A stretch of 64,000 nucleotides of DNA from an uncultured Chloroflexota bacterium (GTDB lineage: Bacteria > Chloroflexota > Dehalococcoidia > Lucifugimonadales > CAJXCD01), in assembly GCA_913051545.1 (NCBI GenBank), contig CAJXCD010000001.1, positions 362,863-426,862 of the forward strand. Direction: 5' to 3'. Each line of letters begins with the position of its first letter. Position 1 is the first letter of the stretch. Of this stretch, positions 8,775 to 18,727 are shown in pieces. The notes under the pieces were generated by a model. That model was given only the letters and a program-made list of their open reading frames with translations, was not told where the DNA came from and ran no database searches. The translations under genes and the position numbers were made by a program.

Positions 8775-9725
8775 ATGGCAAATTTTCATGTGTCGTCTTT
8801 AGATCCGGAAAAGGCATTGAACCACTTGCTCAAAGAAGGGTACGTGGTTATAGAAGGCATGCTACCTGACGAAGAGCTTATCCAAATTAGTGACACTGTT
8901 GATGAACTATTTAAATTAGAACGTGATGATCCGTATGATCCTGGAGATGCCCCCTTATTTTCTAACGAAGATGAAATTAAAAAATACGTCAGCACTTCAT
9001 ATAAGATTAGCAACGCTGAAACTGATCGTATAATGCGCCGGATTAGGCATACTAGAGCAGAAAATTATGATACTCCTTGGCCAGTCACCCCTGAGGTTAT
9101 GAACAAATCTTTTATACACGTACCTACGCTTTTTGATTATGATAAATCTCAGCGTATTTGGAATTTACCAGCTAAATTGAAGCAATCTGGACGTTTAATA
9201 GAGGATCCGGTACTTCTCCAGTTGGTGCGTGAAGTTTTAGGTCAAGATTGTTTACTTTCCGATATAAGTGCCACTAGTATTGGTCCCAATTCAGGAGGTA
9301 GCGGTGCGTGGCATATAGATGCTCCATTGACGCAAATGCCCGAGCCATTGCCGGAAATACCATTCGCTGTACAGAATGTTTGGATCCTAGATGATTTCAC
9401 TGCAGAAAATGGGGCAACTAGAGTAGTGCCTGGTAGTCATATTAGTAGGAAGAAGCCAAAATGGGGATATGATTCACTGGAAGCTGAAATTGCATTGACA
9501 GCTCCTGCAGGGTCTTTAGCAATGTGGACATCTCATACGTGGCACAGGTCAGGTGAGAACATTACTGATAATCCTAGACGTGCGATATTAGGCTATTATG
9601 TTAGGTCATGGGTTAGGTCTTGGTCTGACTACACAAGGTCTTTGCCTGAAGAGACTATTAGAAATTACTCCCCCACGGTACGATATTTACTTGGATTTTC
9701 TGCTAACGCCCTGAGGCGTGGATAG
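8775..9725 (+). CDS. Phytanoyl-CoA dioxygenase (PhyH) family protein
   Basis: GAWHIDAPL (HxD), ENGATRVVPGSHISRKKP, WTSHTWHRSGEN distal His, R for 2OG binding. Confidence 0.9.
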   Translation: MANFHVSSLDPEKALNHLLKEGYVVIEGMLPDEELIQISDTVDELFKLERDDPYDPGDAPLFSNEDEIKKYVSTSYKISNAETDRIMRRIRHTRAENYDTPWPVTPEVMNKSFIHVPTLFDYDKSQRIWNLPAKLKQSGRLIEDPVLLQLVREVLGQDCLLSDISATSIGPNSGGSGAWHIDAPLTQMPEPLPEIPFAVQNVWILDDFTAENGATRVVPGSHISRKKPKWGYDSLEAEIALTAPAGSLAMWTSHTWHRSGENITDNPRRAILGYYVRSWVRSWSDYTRSLPEETIRNYSPTVRYLLGFSANALRRG

Positions 9726-9739
9726 TACATCGTCGGATA

Positions 9740-9764
9740 AGTATTTATACTAAAGGATGCAGTA
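9740..9764 (+). repeat. Copy 2 of a 25-bp dispersed repeat (other copy 2642-2666)
   Basis: agtatttatactaaaggatgcagta vs agtattaatactaaagtatgcagta: 23/25 identical. Confidence 0.75.
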
Positions 9765-9920
9765 AATAGAATGATAAATATCTGTTTTTAACTTTGGAAG
9801 AAGTACCCTCATATAATCCATTTGCTATTGCTAGACTGCCTCTTTTGCGTAATATCTGGAACTTTCATGGATTGTGTTGATTAGGGAACATTTAAATCAC
9901 CTAAACATGTCGCAACTAAG

Positions 9921-10628
9921 ATGAGTAACGATAATATTGTATTGTTAGAAATTTATCGTCAAATGGTTCGGTGCCGTTTGATGGATGAGCGTGTCTGGCT
10001 TCTAAACAGACAAGGTAAGGCGGCAATTGTAGCATCAGCCCAGGGACATGAAGCGTGTCAAATTGCGAGTGTATGGGCCTTAGACAGAACAAAAGATCAT
10101 TTCTTTATATATTATCGTGACCTTTGTGTATTAATAGGTTTGGGTGTGAGTGTGCGTGAAATTATGTTGGGCTATGCTGCAAAGGATGGAGAGCCACTCA
10201 GTAGCGCGAGACAATTTCCTATTCATGGTGCTAGTAGAAGTCACAATGTGGTCAATTTATCTAATGTCGTCGGTACTCAAATACCTCAGGCAGTAGGATC
10301 CGCGCTAGCGTCAAAAATGAGAAGGGAAAAAGGGATCACCATAGTCTATTTTGGAGATGGAGCCTCTAGCGTAGGAGATTGCCATGAGGCTATGAACTTT
10401 GCAGCTATCCACAAACTTCCGGTTATATTTATGTGTGAAAATAATAAATATGCGATTTCTGTTCCATTATCTAAACAAATGGCTATCGATAGTATCGCGG
10501 GTCGTGCGGATGGGTATGGTATGCCAGGCATTTCGATAGATGGATCGGAAGCAAGTAGATTTTTGTCAGATGTAAAAAAGAAGCTAGAAATGATTACCTT
10601 ATCTACAAAGAAATCACAGGAATCATGA
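9921..10628 (+). CDS. Truncated/chimeric 2-oxo acid dehydrogenase E1-alpha (TPP-binding) with E2-like C-terminal tail
   Basis: E1-alpha motifs: YYRDLCVLIGLG, GTQIPQAVGSALASK, YFGDGASSVGDCHEAMNFAAIHKLPVIFMCENNKYAIS. The ORF stops at 235 aa, ending GISIDGSEASRFLSDVKKKLE, which resembles the end of E2 catalytic domains (HRVVDGAxAxRFLxxLKxxLE). Confidence 0.8.
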   Translation: MSNDNIVLLEIYRQMVRCRLMDERVWLLNRQGKAAIVASAQGHEACQIASVWALDRTKDHFFIYYRDLCVLIGLGVSVREIMLGYAAKDGEPLSSARQFPIHGASRSHNVVNLSNVVGTQIPQAVGSALASKMRREKGITIVYFGDGASSVGDCHEAMNFAAIHKLPVIFMCENNKYAISVPLSKQMAIDSIAGRADGYGMPGISIDGSEASRFLSDVKKKLEMITLSTKKSQES

Positions 10629-11335
10629 ATACAGGAGTAGTTTTAGATATCGGTCTTATGGAATACAGATTGGCATGGGATCTTCAAAAATATCTTCATG
10701 ATCAGGTTTCCAGAAAGTTATTGCCAGAGTTATTGTTACTAGTAGAACATCCACATGTCTATACCCTAGGACGTCGTGGCAATACTATAGACATACTTAT
10801 TTCTCAACGAGCCATTAAAAACCTAGGGATTGAAGTACATCATGTAGACAGAGGTGGAGAGGTTACATATCATGGGCCGGGTCAATTGGTGGGATACCCT
10901 ATAGTTAATTTAAGAGAACGAAAAATGGGGCCTTTGGATTATGTGCGATCCATCGAAATCGTATTATCTGAAACATTGAAAGAGTATGGAATAGATTCTT
11001 ATAGTGCAGACATGCCTACCGGAGTATGGGTGGGTGGGTCTAAAATTGCTGCAATCGGCGTCAAAGTCAGTAGGGGTGTGACGGCTCACGGATTTGCTTT
11101 AAATGTTGTTCCTGATCTCTCTTATTTTAATCACATAGTACCTTGTGGCATAAAAGGGGCAGAGGTGACTTCAATGGCTTCGGTTGGCAAATGTGCCACT
11201 GATATAAAATCGGTCAGTATTTCATTGTCCAGACATTTTGAATCTGTTTTTGGCATCGAAATGGAGATGGATACTTTAGAAGGATTTGAACGAAGATTCA
11301 ATTTTTCAGTCGAATCTATACGGACATGTACTTAA
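10625..11335 (+). CDS. lipB: Lipoyl(octanoyl) transferase
   Basis: GRRGN, GGEVTYHGPGQLVGYPI, GSKIAAIGVKVSRGVTAHGFALN motifs; ATGA overlap with the upstream ORF. Confidence 0.96.
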   Translation: MNTGVVLDIGLMEYRLAWDLQKYLHDQVSRKLLPELLLLVEHPHVYTLGRRGNTIDILISQRAIKNLGIEVHHVDRGGEVTYHGPGQLVGYPIVNLRERKMGPLDYVRSIEIVLSETLKEYGIDSYSADMPTGVWVGGSKIAAIGVKVSRGVTAHGFALNVVPDLSYFNHIVPCGIKGAEVTSMASVGKCATDIKSVSISLSRHFESVFGIEMEMDTLEGFERRFNFSVESIRTCT

Positions 11336-11464
11336 TTTGCTAATAATTCTCTAATTCTTATTGCTAACGTTTTTTACAGTTATTAGTGAAAAAGTCTCTT
11401 TGGCCAGTGGTTTGATATGATGTTTTTAAGTTTATAGTGCTGGATAAAACCCTAAAGCTGATAA

Positions 11465-14400
11465 TTGATAGCTATGTTAATTTTCACCTTAAAGAGATTT
11501 TATAGAGACCGTCTAACGGCAGTAATAATATCAATGGCTGTGGTTATATCTGTAACTTTAGTTGTGATGGTCCCGACTTTATTTGCAGCTATAGAACAAT
11601 TGGCCTTGAATCAGACAATTAGTGGATTGGCTGATAGAAAATCAGGTATCACGGTATTGAGTTACAACTTGGTGGTTACTGATTCTGTGTTAGAAGGAGC
11701 TGACAAGAAGGTTCGCAGCGCTATTATCGGCTATATTGGTGAAGTCTACCAAAGGCACGCAAGATATGTGGTTGTTGATCCATATTTAGCCTGGCTGCCT
11801 GATAAGGGATTCGATGTCTCCGGTAACAGTATATTAACTAGTAGAGTTTTTCGTGGATCTATTCGGTATCTGACAGGCCTCGAAGACAATGTAAATTTTG
11901 TAGAAGGAAGGATGGCAAACTCTTCGATTTACTGGACGAATAATGGACTTACGGTAGAAGCGGTAATAAGTCCTACTACAGCTAGAAAATATAATTTGGA
12001 GTCTGGCGATTTTATTTCTGTGGCGCCAACCTTAGAATCTTCTCATCATTTAGTTATCAGGATAGTTGGAATAATTGAAGCTAGTGATCCAACAGGGCCG
12101 TATTGGAGTCCACATGCAAACCTTTTTCTGGATCCTTATGAAGTAGCTGACACTTTTGTTGAAGGGTATTCAGAAGCATTTGGATTTCCATCAGTAGAAT
12201 TTGATAATGAACTGCCACCACTGCCGCTATTTGTAAATGAAAATGTTCTTGCTGATGCGATTAATGATACATTTCCTGGGTCACTGGCGGATTCGGTTTG
12301 GTTTTTGGATGTGAATGTAGATCTACTTAAAGAATGGTCCTTGAGTGAATCCACAGGTCGCCTCAACGATTTCAGGGCCATTATCCGTAGGACAATTCCT
12401 GGGGCAGAGGTTACTACCCTTGTTGAAGGGGTTCTTAGTGATTTTGAAAGGGAGAATTTTCTGTCTAGGATACCTTTGCAGATACTAGTAGTTATATTAT
12501 CCTTCTCGCTTTTGTTGTTCGTTTCGATTGTAGTGATGTATAGAGTTTATGCTGCTGAAAGAGATATCGTAGTTTTTAGATCACGTGGTGCAAGTATTTC
12601 AATCTTAGCCAAGTTATGTTTGATTGAAGGGTTAATTATTTGTGTAGTAGCAGTAATGACAGCTCCTGTTTTATCAGTAATCTCAGTAAGTTTATTTGGT
12701 AAATTGCCTTTTTTTGCTTCTATAACAGGAGGCGAGTTGTTGCCAGTTAAAGTTCACAAAGATCTGTTTTTATGGGCTTTAGGGGTTGGCTTTTTGTTGC
12801 TAGTAATATATGTGTTTGTTTATGTTCTGCTTGGGAGAACAAGATCATTGGTGCAGAAATTAAATTCTTCCAGGCCTTCTCAAACTCTATTCTTTCATAG
12901 CGGGTATATTGACATAGGATTTCTGGTCGTTGTGGGATTAATAGGTTGGGAACTATATGAGCGTGGGCAAATTACTTCTTCAGGATTGTTATCAGTAATT
13001 GGAGGCAATGAACTTCTACTTGTAGCTCCGGTATTATTAATTATAGGGGTAGCATTTATCTTTCTAAGGCTATCCGATTTGATTAGTAGAATCTTTAGTA
13101 GTCGGTTAACTAATCTTTCTAATTTGATTGTATGGATTTCAATTTTATCTTCGGTAGGTGTTGCGTTATTTACCAGGTCGAAACAGTGGGATTTTACTAT
13201 TGATTTTGCACCCATAATTCTGCCAATAGCCTTTGGTATTACCTACATTTTTGTGTACCAGCGCAAGCAGTGGGGCATAAGAAGTTTAGGGATATTGTTC
13301 CAGTTGGTATTATTGACAGGATTATTTTATTTCAGGCCAGATGAACCATTTTTGATGTTACCGTATGTGGGTTTGTGTTTTGTTCTAATAGTGCAAATTA
13401 TTCTCGTAGCAGGTAGGCTGTTATTCTTCATAGCGCCAGTGTGGTTATCTTTTGGCCTCGAGAGAATAGTACGGACTCCATTCGAATACACTTGGCTGAT
13501 TATATTGTTCATTGTGGTGTCAGCAGCAGGCGTTTTTTCCACAACAGTCGGAGGGTCTCTTGAAGTTAACCAATCAGACCGTATCAAATATGAAGTTGGT
13601 AGTGATATTAGAGTGGTCGACGTAGATGGATACTCGCCTCAAGGGCACCGCCAGTTTAAAGAGAGGTATAAATCTATAGTAGGTATTGAATCAGTTGCTT
13701 TAGCACTCAGACTTCGTGCAGCAGCAGGTCCCGCAAATATAGAGATGTTAGCTGTGGAAAGTTTTGAATTTCCAGACGTATCTTGGTATAGAGACGATTT
13801 TTCATCTAGATCTCTAGATAGCCTCATGCTTGCGCTAAGATCGCATAATTCAACTAAGAAAATAGTTATTCCTGAAGAAGCGGTTTCGATTTCGGTTTCC
13901 CTTCGACCTGACAAGGAGTATCAGAATATATCGATGTGGATTGTAATGCAGGATGGACGTGGAGTTATTAGGCCAGTTTCCTTGGGTAATTTAGGCCCGT
14001 CTGAATGGCATTCGATTGCTGGAAGATTACCAGATGGGCTTACCAACCCTGTTTCCATAGAGGCAGTCCAGTTATTCGAACCAGGACAAGGTTCAGTGCT
14101 TACGGTGGGCACAGTTGAAATCAATGAAATAGTAGCTACTACTCGTTCTGGAAAGGAACATCTTTTGGAGGATTTTGAGGGATTTTCACGATGGACTCCC
14201 ATAGTAACCTCCGTACTAAGGCCAGACAATATTGAGATCAAGCTTTCAAGGGGATCTTTGGGTGGGAAAGTAGCAGTGTTTTCTTTTGGGGAAGAGAACA
14301 TCAGGGGCGTTAGAGGATTTTATAACAGTACTACAGGGGGACCTGTACCAGTGCTTCTCAGTTCTTCGTTTGTTGCCCAGACGGGGATACAAAATGGAGA

Positions 14401-15127
14401 TATGTTAGTGTTGGAAATAGCAGACAGGAAAATTCCGGTGATTTTAGTCGATACGGTTGATTACTTTCCAACTATGGATCCGTATGACGAAGGCTTTGTA
14501 ATTGCAGACATTGATAGCATATTATGGCATCTCAATATTGTGGGACACCAGTCACAATTATATCCAAATGAAGTATTTCTGTCAGAAGTATCCACAGATC
14601 AGAAAGCGGTTCGTCAAGATCTCTCAATGATGACTCTGTTATCTGGGCAAGTGCTAGACAAGTCAAAACAACTTAGTACTTTAGAAACAGATCCCTTATT
14701 ATCAGCTGGATGGAGATCATTTGGCCTTGTGTCTGTAGGTCTGGTAGTTTTGTTGATTTCTCTAAGTTACTTTATGTATGCACTATTTTTCTTTAATAAG
14801 CGTCGAAGTGAAGTTGGTTACATGAAATCAATCGGGTTTTCTAGGGGGCAAATGCTAGGCTTGTTAAGTCTTGACCATATATTAATTAGTTGTATTGGAT
14901 TGGGTATCGGGTCTGCAGCTGGTTTCTACGTTAGTGAACTTATCGTGTCTTCAATCGTGTCATTTGGAGACGGGCAGTACGCTGCACCTCCATTTAGAAT
15001 CATAGTTGACTGGGTTCTTCTAATACCGGCTTATTTTGGATTAAGCATTGCATTTTTTGGTAGCCTGATCTTGCTTGAGCGATCCGTAAACCGTTTAGAT
15101 TTGCAGGCGGTTGCGAGGGTAGAATGA
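11465..15127 (+). CDS. FtsX-like (MacB-type) ABC transporter permease, large extracytoplasmic domains
   Basis: Multiple TM segments; C-terminal FtsX motif RRSEVGYMKSIGFSRGQMLGLLSLDHILISCIGLGIG; 1220 aa. Confidence 0.85.
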   Translation: MIAMLIFTLKRFYRDRLTAVIISMAVVISVTLVVMVPTLFAAIEQLALNQTISGLADRKSGITVLSYNLVVTDSVLEGADKKVRSAIIGYIGEVYQRHARYVVVDPYLAWLPDKGFDVSGNSILTSRVFRGSIRYLTGLEDNVNFVEGRMANSSIYWTNNGLTVEAVISPTTARKYNLESGDFISVAPTLESSHHLVIRIVGIIEASDPTGPYWSPHANLFLDPYEVADTFVEGYSEAFGFPSVEFDNELPPLPLFVNENVLADAINDTFPGSLADSVWFLDVNVDLLKEWSLSESTGRLNDFRAIIRRTIPGAEVTTLVEGVLSDFERENFLSRIPLQILVVILSFSLLLFVSIVVMYRVYAAERDIVVFRSRGASISILAKLCLIEGLIICVVAVMTAPVLSVISVSLFGKLPFFASITGGELLPVKVHKDLFLWALGVGFLLLVIYVFVYVLLGRTRSLVQKLNSSRPSQTLFFHSGYIDIGFLVVVGLIGWELYERGQITSSGLLSVIGGNELLLVAPVLLIIGVAFIFLRLSDLISRIFSSRLTNLSNLIVWISILSSVGVALFTRSKQWDFTIDFAPIILPIAFGITYIFVYQRKQWGIRSLGILFQLVLLTGLFYFRPDEPFLMLPYVGLCFVLIVQIILVAGRLLFFIAPVWLSFGLERIVRTPFEYTWLIILFIVVSAAGVFSTTVGGSLEVNQSDRIKYEVGSDIRVVDVDGYSPQGHRQFKERYKSIVGIESVALALRLRAAAGPANIEMLAVESFEFPDVSWYRDDFSSRSLDSLMLALRSHNSTKKIVIPEEAVSISVSLRPDKEYQNISMWIVMQDGRGVIRPVSLGNLGPSEWHSIAGRLPDGLTNPVSIEAVQLFEPGQGSVLTVGTVEINEIVATTRSGKEHLLEDFEGFSRWTPIVTSVLRPDNIEIKLSRGSLGGKVAVFSFGEENIRGVRGFYNSTTGGPVPVLLSSSFVAQTGIQNGDMLVLEIADRKIPVILVDTVDYFPTMDPYDEGFVIADIDSILWHLNIVGHQSQLYPNEVFLSEVSTDQKAVRQDLSMMTLLSGQVLDKSKQLSTLETDPLLSAGWRSFGLVSVGLVVLLISLSYFMYALFFFNKRRSEVGYMKSIGFSRGQMLGLLSLDHILISCIGLGIGSAAGFYVSELIVSSIVSFGDGQYAAPPFRIIVDWVLLIPAYFGLSIAFFGSLILLERSVNRLDLQAVARVE

Positions 15128-15137
15128 AATCATGATG

Positions 15138-15199
15138 TCTAAACGCCCAATCTAGTAATCTGTTTCGGTATACAGCTTATTTTAGATTGGGCGTTTAGA
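15138..15199. terminator. Bidirectional terminator candidate between convergent genes (17-bp perfect inverted repeat)
   Basis: tctaaacgcccaatcta (15138-15154) / tagattgggcgtttaga (15183-15199), 28-nt loop, between convergent stop codons. Confidence 0.75.
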
Positions 15200-15211
15200 T
15201 ACGGTTGCAAG

Positions 15212-17203
15212 TTAAACTTCTCTGTACTCGCCGTCAACGGTATCGTCAGATGGGTCATTGGTTGTGTTTTCTGAGTCGTTAACATGTTCGTCATTCATGT
15301 TTTCAGCATTATCAGACTGCTGCTGGCCATAGATTAATTGACCCAAATTTTGCATCGCGGTTTGCAATTCATCTGTTGAGGATTTGATCTGATCTAGATC
15401 TTCTGCTTCTAGAGAAGAACGCACTCCTTGAATTTTTGTTTCAATTTCTTCTTTGGATTCATCTGGAATAGAGTCTTTATTATCCTCTAACATTTTTTCA
15501 GCTGAGTATGCTACATTTTCAGCATTATTTTTCAGTTCAACTGACTCACGCTTCTTTCGGTCTTCATCTGCGTGGATTTCCGCATCTTTTATCATTTGAT
15601 CCACTTCTTCTTTTGACAGCCCCGAACTAGCAGTTATGGTGATGCTTTGTTCCTTACCTGTACCTTTATCTTTAGCGGATACGTTAATGATTCCATCCGC
15701 ATCGATGTCAAAAGTCACTTCTATTTGTGGAGTACCTTTAGGTGCTGGAAGTATTCCGTCAAGCATAAATCTACCGATAGTCTTATTTTCTGAAGCCATG
15801 GGACGTTCACCTTGGAGTACATGTATTTCAACGCTTGGTTGTCCATCTGCCGCGGTCGTGAACGTTTCGCTTTTTGCGGTCGGTATGGCTGTATTACGTT
15901 GGATGAGTGAGGTTGTTACACTTCCTAGAGTTTCAATGCCTAGTGTTAGTGGAGTAACATCGACTAGAACGATATCTTGGTCAATATCTTCCATCATCAC
16001 TCCAGCTTGAATTGTAGCACCTACCGCAACCACTTCATCCGGGTTTACTCCTTGGTGTGGTTCCTTTCCGAAGAAATCGGTTACGGCCTTTTGGACAGTG
16101 GGCATCCTAGTCATTCCGCCCACTAATATCACTTCTTGAATTCCAGATGCAGAAACTTCAGCGTCTTTCAAGGCTTGTTTGCATGGCTGGATTGATTTTT
16201 CAACCAGATCTGACACTAGTTGTTCAAGTTTTGTTCTGGTTAATGTCATTACCAAGTGCTTAGGTCCTGAGGAGTCAGCAGTTATAAACGGCAGGTTTAT
16301 TTCTGTTTCCACTAGGGCTGATAGTTCTATCTTAGCTTTTTCCCCGGACTCTCTTAATCGCTGCAATGCCATTCTGTCTTGTTTTAAATCGATACCCTGG
16401 TCTTTTTGGAACTCCTCACAAATCCAATCCACAATTCTTTGATCAAAGTCGTCTCCGCCTAGGTGAGTGTCTCCGTTTGTAGACAAGACCTCGAAAACTC
16501 CATCTGCTAATCGTAGGATAGTAACATCAAAGGTTCCACCTCCCAGATCATATACAGTGATTATCTGTTCAGTTTTTTTGTCTAATTTGTCTAACCCATA
16601 TGCTAGTGAGGCTGCGGTTGGCTCGTTGATTATTCTACAAACACACAGCCCAGCAATGCGTCCAGCGTCTTTAGTGGCATTTCGTTGGCTATCATCGAAG
16701 TAGGCAGGTACTGTTATTACAGCGTGTCCGACGCTTCCTCCTAGCTTTGATTCCGCATCCTGTTTCAGCTTTTGAAGTATCATAGCTGCAATTTCTGGGG
16801 GAGCATGACTCTTGCCGGCCATTTCAACGTGTGCGTCTCCGTTGCTATGCTTGACGACTTTAAAAGGGACTAGCGTGTTAGTTTTTTTGATTGTTTCATC
16901 ATCAAATTTTTGTCCCATAAAACGCTTCACTGAGAACACGGTATTGTCTGGATTAGTCACTGCTTGACGTTTTGCAGTCAGTCCAACGTATCGTTCCTCT
17001 GTCTTGGGGTTTGTGCCGACTACAGATGGGGTCGTTCTAGCTCCTTCTCCGTTTTCAAGGACTCGAGGTTCTCCCCCTTCAATGACGGCCATACATGAAT
17101 TAGTAGTACCTAGATCTATACCTATTACTTTGTCCCCTGGTTTAAATTGTGGGCAGCCAAATTCTTCTTGTTTTTCTTCTGGCATTTCTTTTTCTTCTGA
17201 CAT
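15212..17203 (-). CDS. dnaK: Molecular chaperone DnaK
   Basis: [37 protein letters not shown]70 SBD; unusual ~24-aa acidic N-terminal extension. Confidence 0.98.
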   Translation of the reverse strand: MSEEKEMPEEKQEEFGCPQFKPGDKVIGIDLGTTNSCMAVIEGGEPRVLENGEGARTTPSVVGTNPKTEERYVGLTAKRQAVTNPDNTVFSVKRFMGQKFDDETIKKTNTLVPFKVVKHSNGDAHVEMAGKSHAPPEIAAMILQKLKQDAESKLGGSVGHAVITVPAYFDDSQRNATKDAGRIAGLCVCRIINEPTAASLAYGLDKLDKKTEQIITVYDLGGGTFDVTILRLADGVFEVLSTNGDTHLGGDDFDQRIVDWICEEFQKDQGIDLKQDRMALQRLRESGEKAKIELSALVETEINLPFITADSSGPKHLVMTLTRTKLEQLVSDLVEKSIQPCKQALKDAEVSASGIQEVILVGGMTRMPTVQKAVTDFFGKEPHQGVNPDEVVAVGATIQAGVMMEDIDQDIVLVDVTPLTLGIETLGSVTTSLIQRNTAIPTAKSETFTTAADGQPSVEIHVLQGERPMASENKTIGRFMLDGILPAPKGTPQIEVTFDIDADGIINVSAKDKGTGKEQSITITASSGLSKEEVDQMIKDAEIHADEDRKKRESVELKNNAENVAYSAEKMLEDNKDSIPDESKEEIETKIQGVRSSLEAEDLDQIKSSTDELQTAMQNLGQLIYGQQQSDNAENMNDEHVNDSENTTNDPSDDTVDGEYREV

Positions 17204-17205
17204 TA

Positions 17206-17781
17206 TTAATCACCCTCCTCGGTAGATTCCTTATCCATATTTTCTGGTTCTTGAGGTTTTTTAGCGACTGTAACTTGAGCTGCTCTGAGAACCCGGTTGC
17301 GATGTTTATAGCCTTCACGTAACACACTAAGGATTTGCCCTTCTTCTACGTCTAGTGTTTCTTCATGTAGCACAGCTTCAAATTCAATTGGTTCAAAGTG
17401 GTGCCCCACAGCTTCTATTTTTGTAACTCCTTCTGACTCAAGAATTTTATGAGCATTGCGGAGGACTAACTCAAGACCTTCATACCATCCTTGAGATACT
17501 TCATCTTTTGGAACTAGTTCTACAGCTTTCTCAATGCTGTCTACGATAGAGAGTATATTAAGAAGTAGCCTTGAGTTAGCCTCGCGGCGAACTTCTTCTT
17601 TTTCCTCCGATGCACGGCGTCTGTAGTTAACTAAGTCGGCTTGAGATCGCTGTGCAAGTGTCCGGAATTGATCCTTCTCTCTAAGAATCTCGTCTATTTC
17701 CAGATTTTCAGTGCTACGTGATGGTTCTTTGGTTCCATTTTCAGAAACCTCGTCCTGGATTACTTCATCCGGATCAGTCAT
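17206..17781 (-). CDS. grpE: Nucleotide exchange factor GrpE
   Basis: [18 protein letters not shown]...; [13 protein letters not shown]...[25 protein letters not shown] at 17781 preferred. Confidence 0.95.
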   Translation of the reverse strand: MTDPDEVIQDEVSENGTKEPSRSTENLEIDEILREKDQFRTLAQRSQADLVNYRRRASEEKEEVRREANSRLLLNILSIVDSIEKAVELVPKDEVSQGWYEGLELVLRNAHKILESEGVTKIEAVGHHFEPIEFEAVLHEETLDVEEGQILSVLREGYKHRNRVLRAAQVTVAKKPQEPENMDKESTEEGD

Positions 17782-17815
17782 ATATGTATTTCTCCATTGT
17801 GATGGTAATTCGTGC

Positions 17816-18202
17816 CTAAATTTGATGAGCATGTAGCAATTCAAAAACAGAATCCAGAGTTTCTGAAAGGAAGCTTCTTAGGTGAATTTGATCAGTTGAA
17901 GTTGCTCTTGCTCTCGTCTTAAGAAGGTGGTTGAATACCCCAATCACTATTTGTACACCGGCAAGATTAAGTCCAAGGTCTCCAACTAAATGTTTTATTA
18001 GTTTCAAACGTGCTATATCTTCTTCAGAGTAAAGTCTTAGAGACCCACCTGTTCTAGAAGGAGTTACTAATCCCACCCTTTCGTATTTACGTAGTGTTTG
18101 AGGGTGCATTTCAAGTATGCGTGCAGCGACACTGATTATGTACAAGCCCTCTACTTCATGTAGGTTAATCTCACTGTCGATTCTAGACTTCTCAAATCTC
18201 AT
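17816..18202 (-). CDS. hspR: MerR-family heat shock repressor HspR
   Basis: YIISVAARILEMHPQTLRKYERVGLVTPSRTGGSLRLYSEEDIARLKLIKHLVGDLGLNLAGV; immediately upstream of grpE-dnaK. Confidence 0.93.
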   Translation of the reverse strand: MRFEKSRIDSEINLHEVEGLYIISVAARILEMHPQTLRKYERVGLVTPSRTGGSLRLYSEEDIARLKLIKHLVGDLGLNLAGVQIVIGVFNHLLKTRARATSTDQIHLRSFLSETLDSVFELLHAHQI

Positions 18203-18461
18203 GTCGTTTTATCGCTTTTTACCATTGTTCCTGATATCGGATCACTAACTTTGTACCTTTGTTGCTCGTTTTAACATTAGAATTGAATATGTCAACTCTG
18301 ATAAGCATACAAGTTGATATAGTGTGTGTCAAGGTACATGCTCTGGTGCATTTCATATGTGCTGATAACAAATGGCCTCTACTGATAGTAATTCAGGTCA
18401 TTTAGAGATGTATTTGAAAACATACCCATGTGTGATAGATGTTGATTGGAGGATGAGTATT

Positions 18462-18659
18462 ATGCTCTATTTTAAATCCTGTCCCAAGTGTAAAGGGGAT
18501 ATGGTTAATACGAATGATGTTTACGGGGACTATAAAAGATGCCTACAGTGTGGGTTAACCAATGAGATTAAAAGGACCGACGTGGTAAAGAGCGTCATTC
18601 GAGGCATATCAAAGAATGGAGGTCCTTCGGTAAGAGATACCAGACGAATACCTACTTGA
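18462..18659 (+). CDS. Small zinc-ribbon protein (65 aa)
   Basis: MLYFKSCPKCKGDMVNTNDVYGDYKRCLQCG: CxxC...CxxC; GGAGG SD at 18448-18452. Confidence 0.65.
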   Translation: MLYFKSCPKCKGDMVNTNDVYGDYKRCLQCGLTNEIKRTDVVKSVIRGISKNGGPSVRDTRRIPT

Positions 18660-18727
18660 ATAACTATGCTACAACCAAAATGTATCTGGTTTACTAGCAA
18701 TCTAGGTAATCAATGAAACAAACTAAT

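Noticed and set aside
15138-15199. Inverted repeat as terminal repeats of a mobile element
   Set aside because: Only 28 nt between arms and positioned between convergent stops; terminator-type explanation is simpler.
15636-17225. Several plus-strand ORFs of 73-124 aa opposite dnaK
   Set aside because: Antisense shadows of a highly conserved gene.
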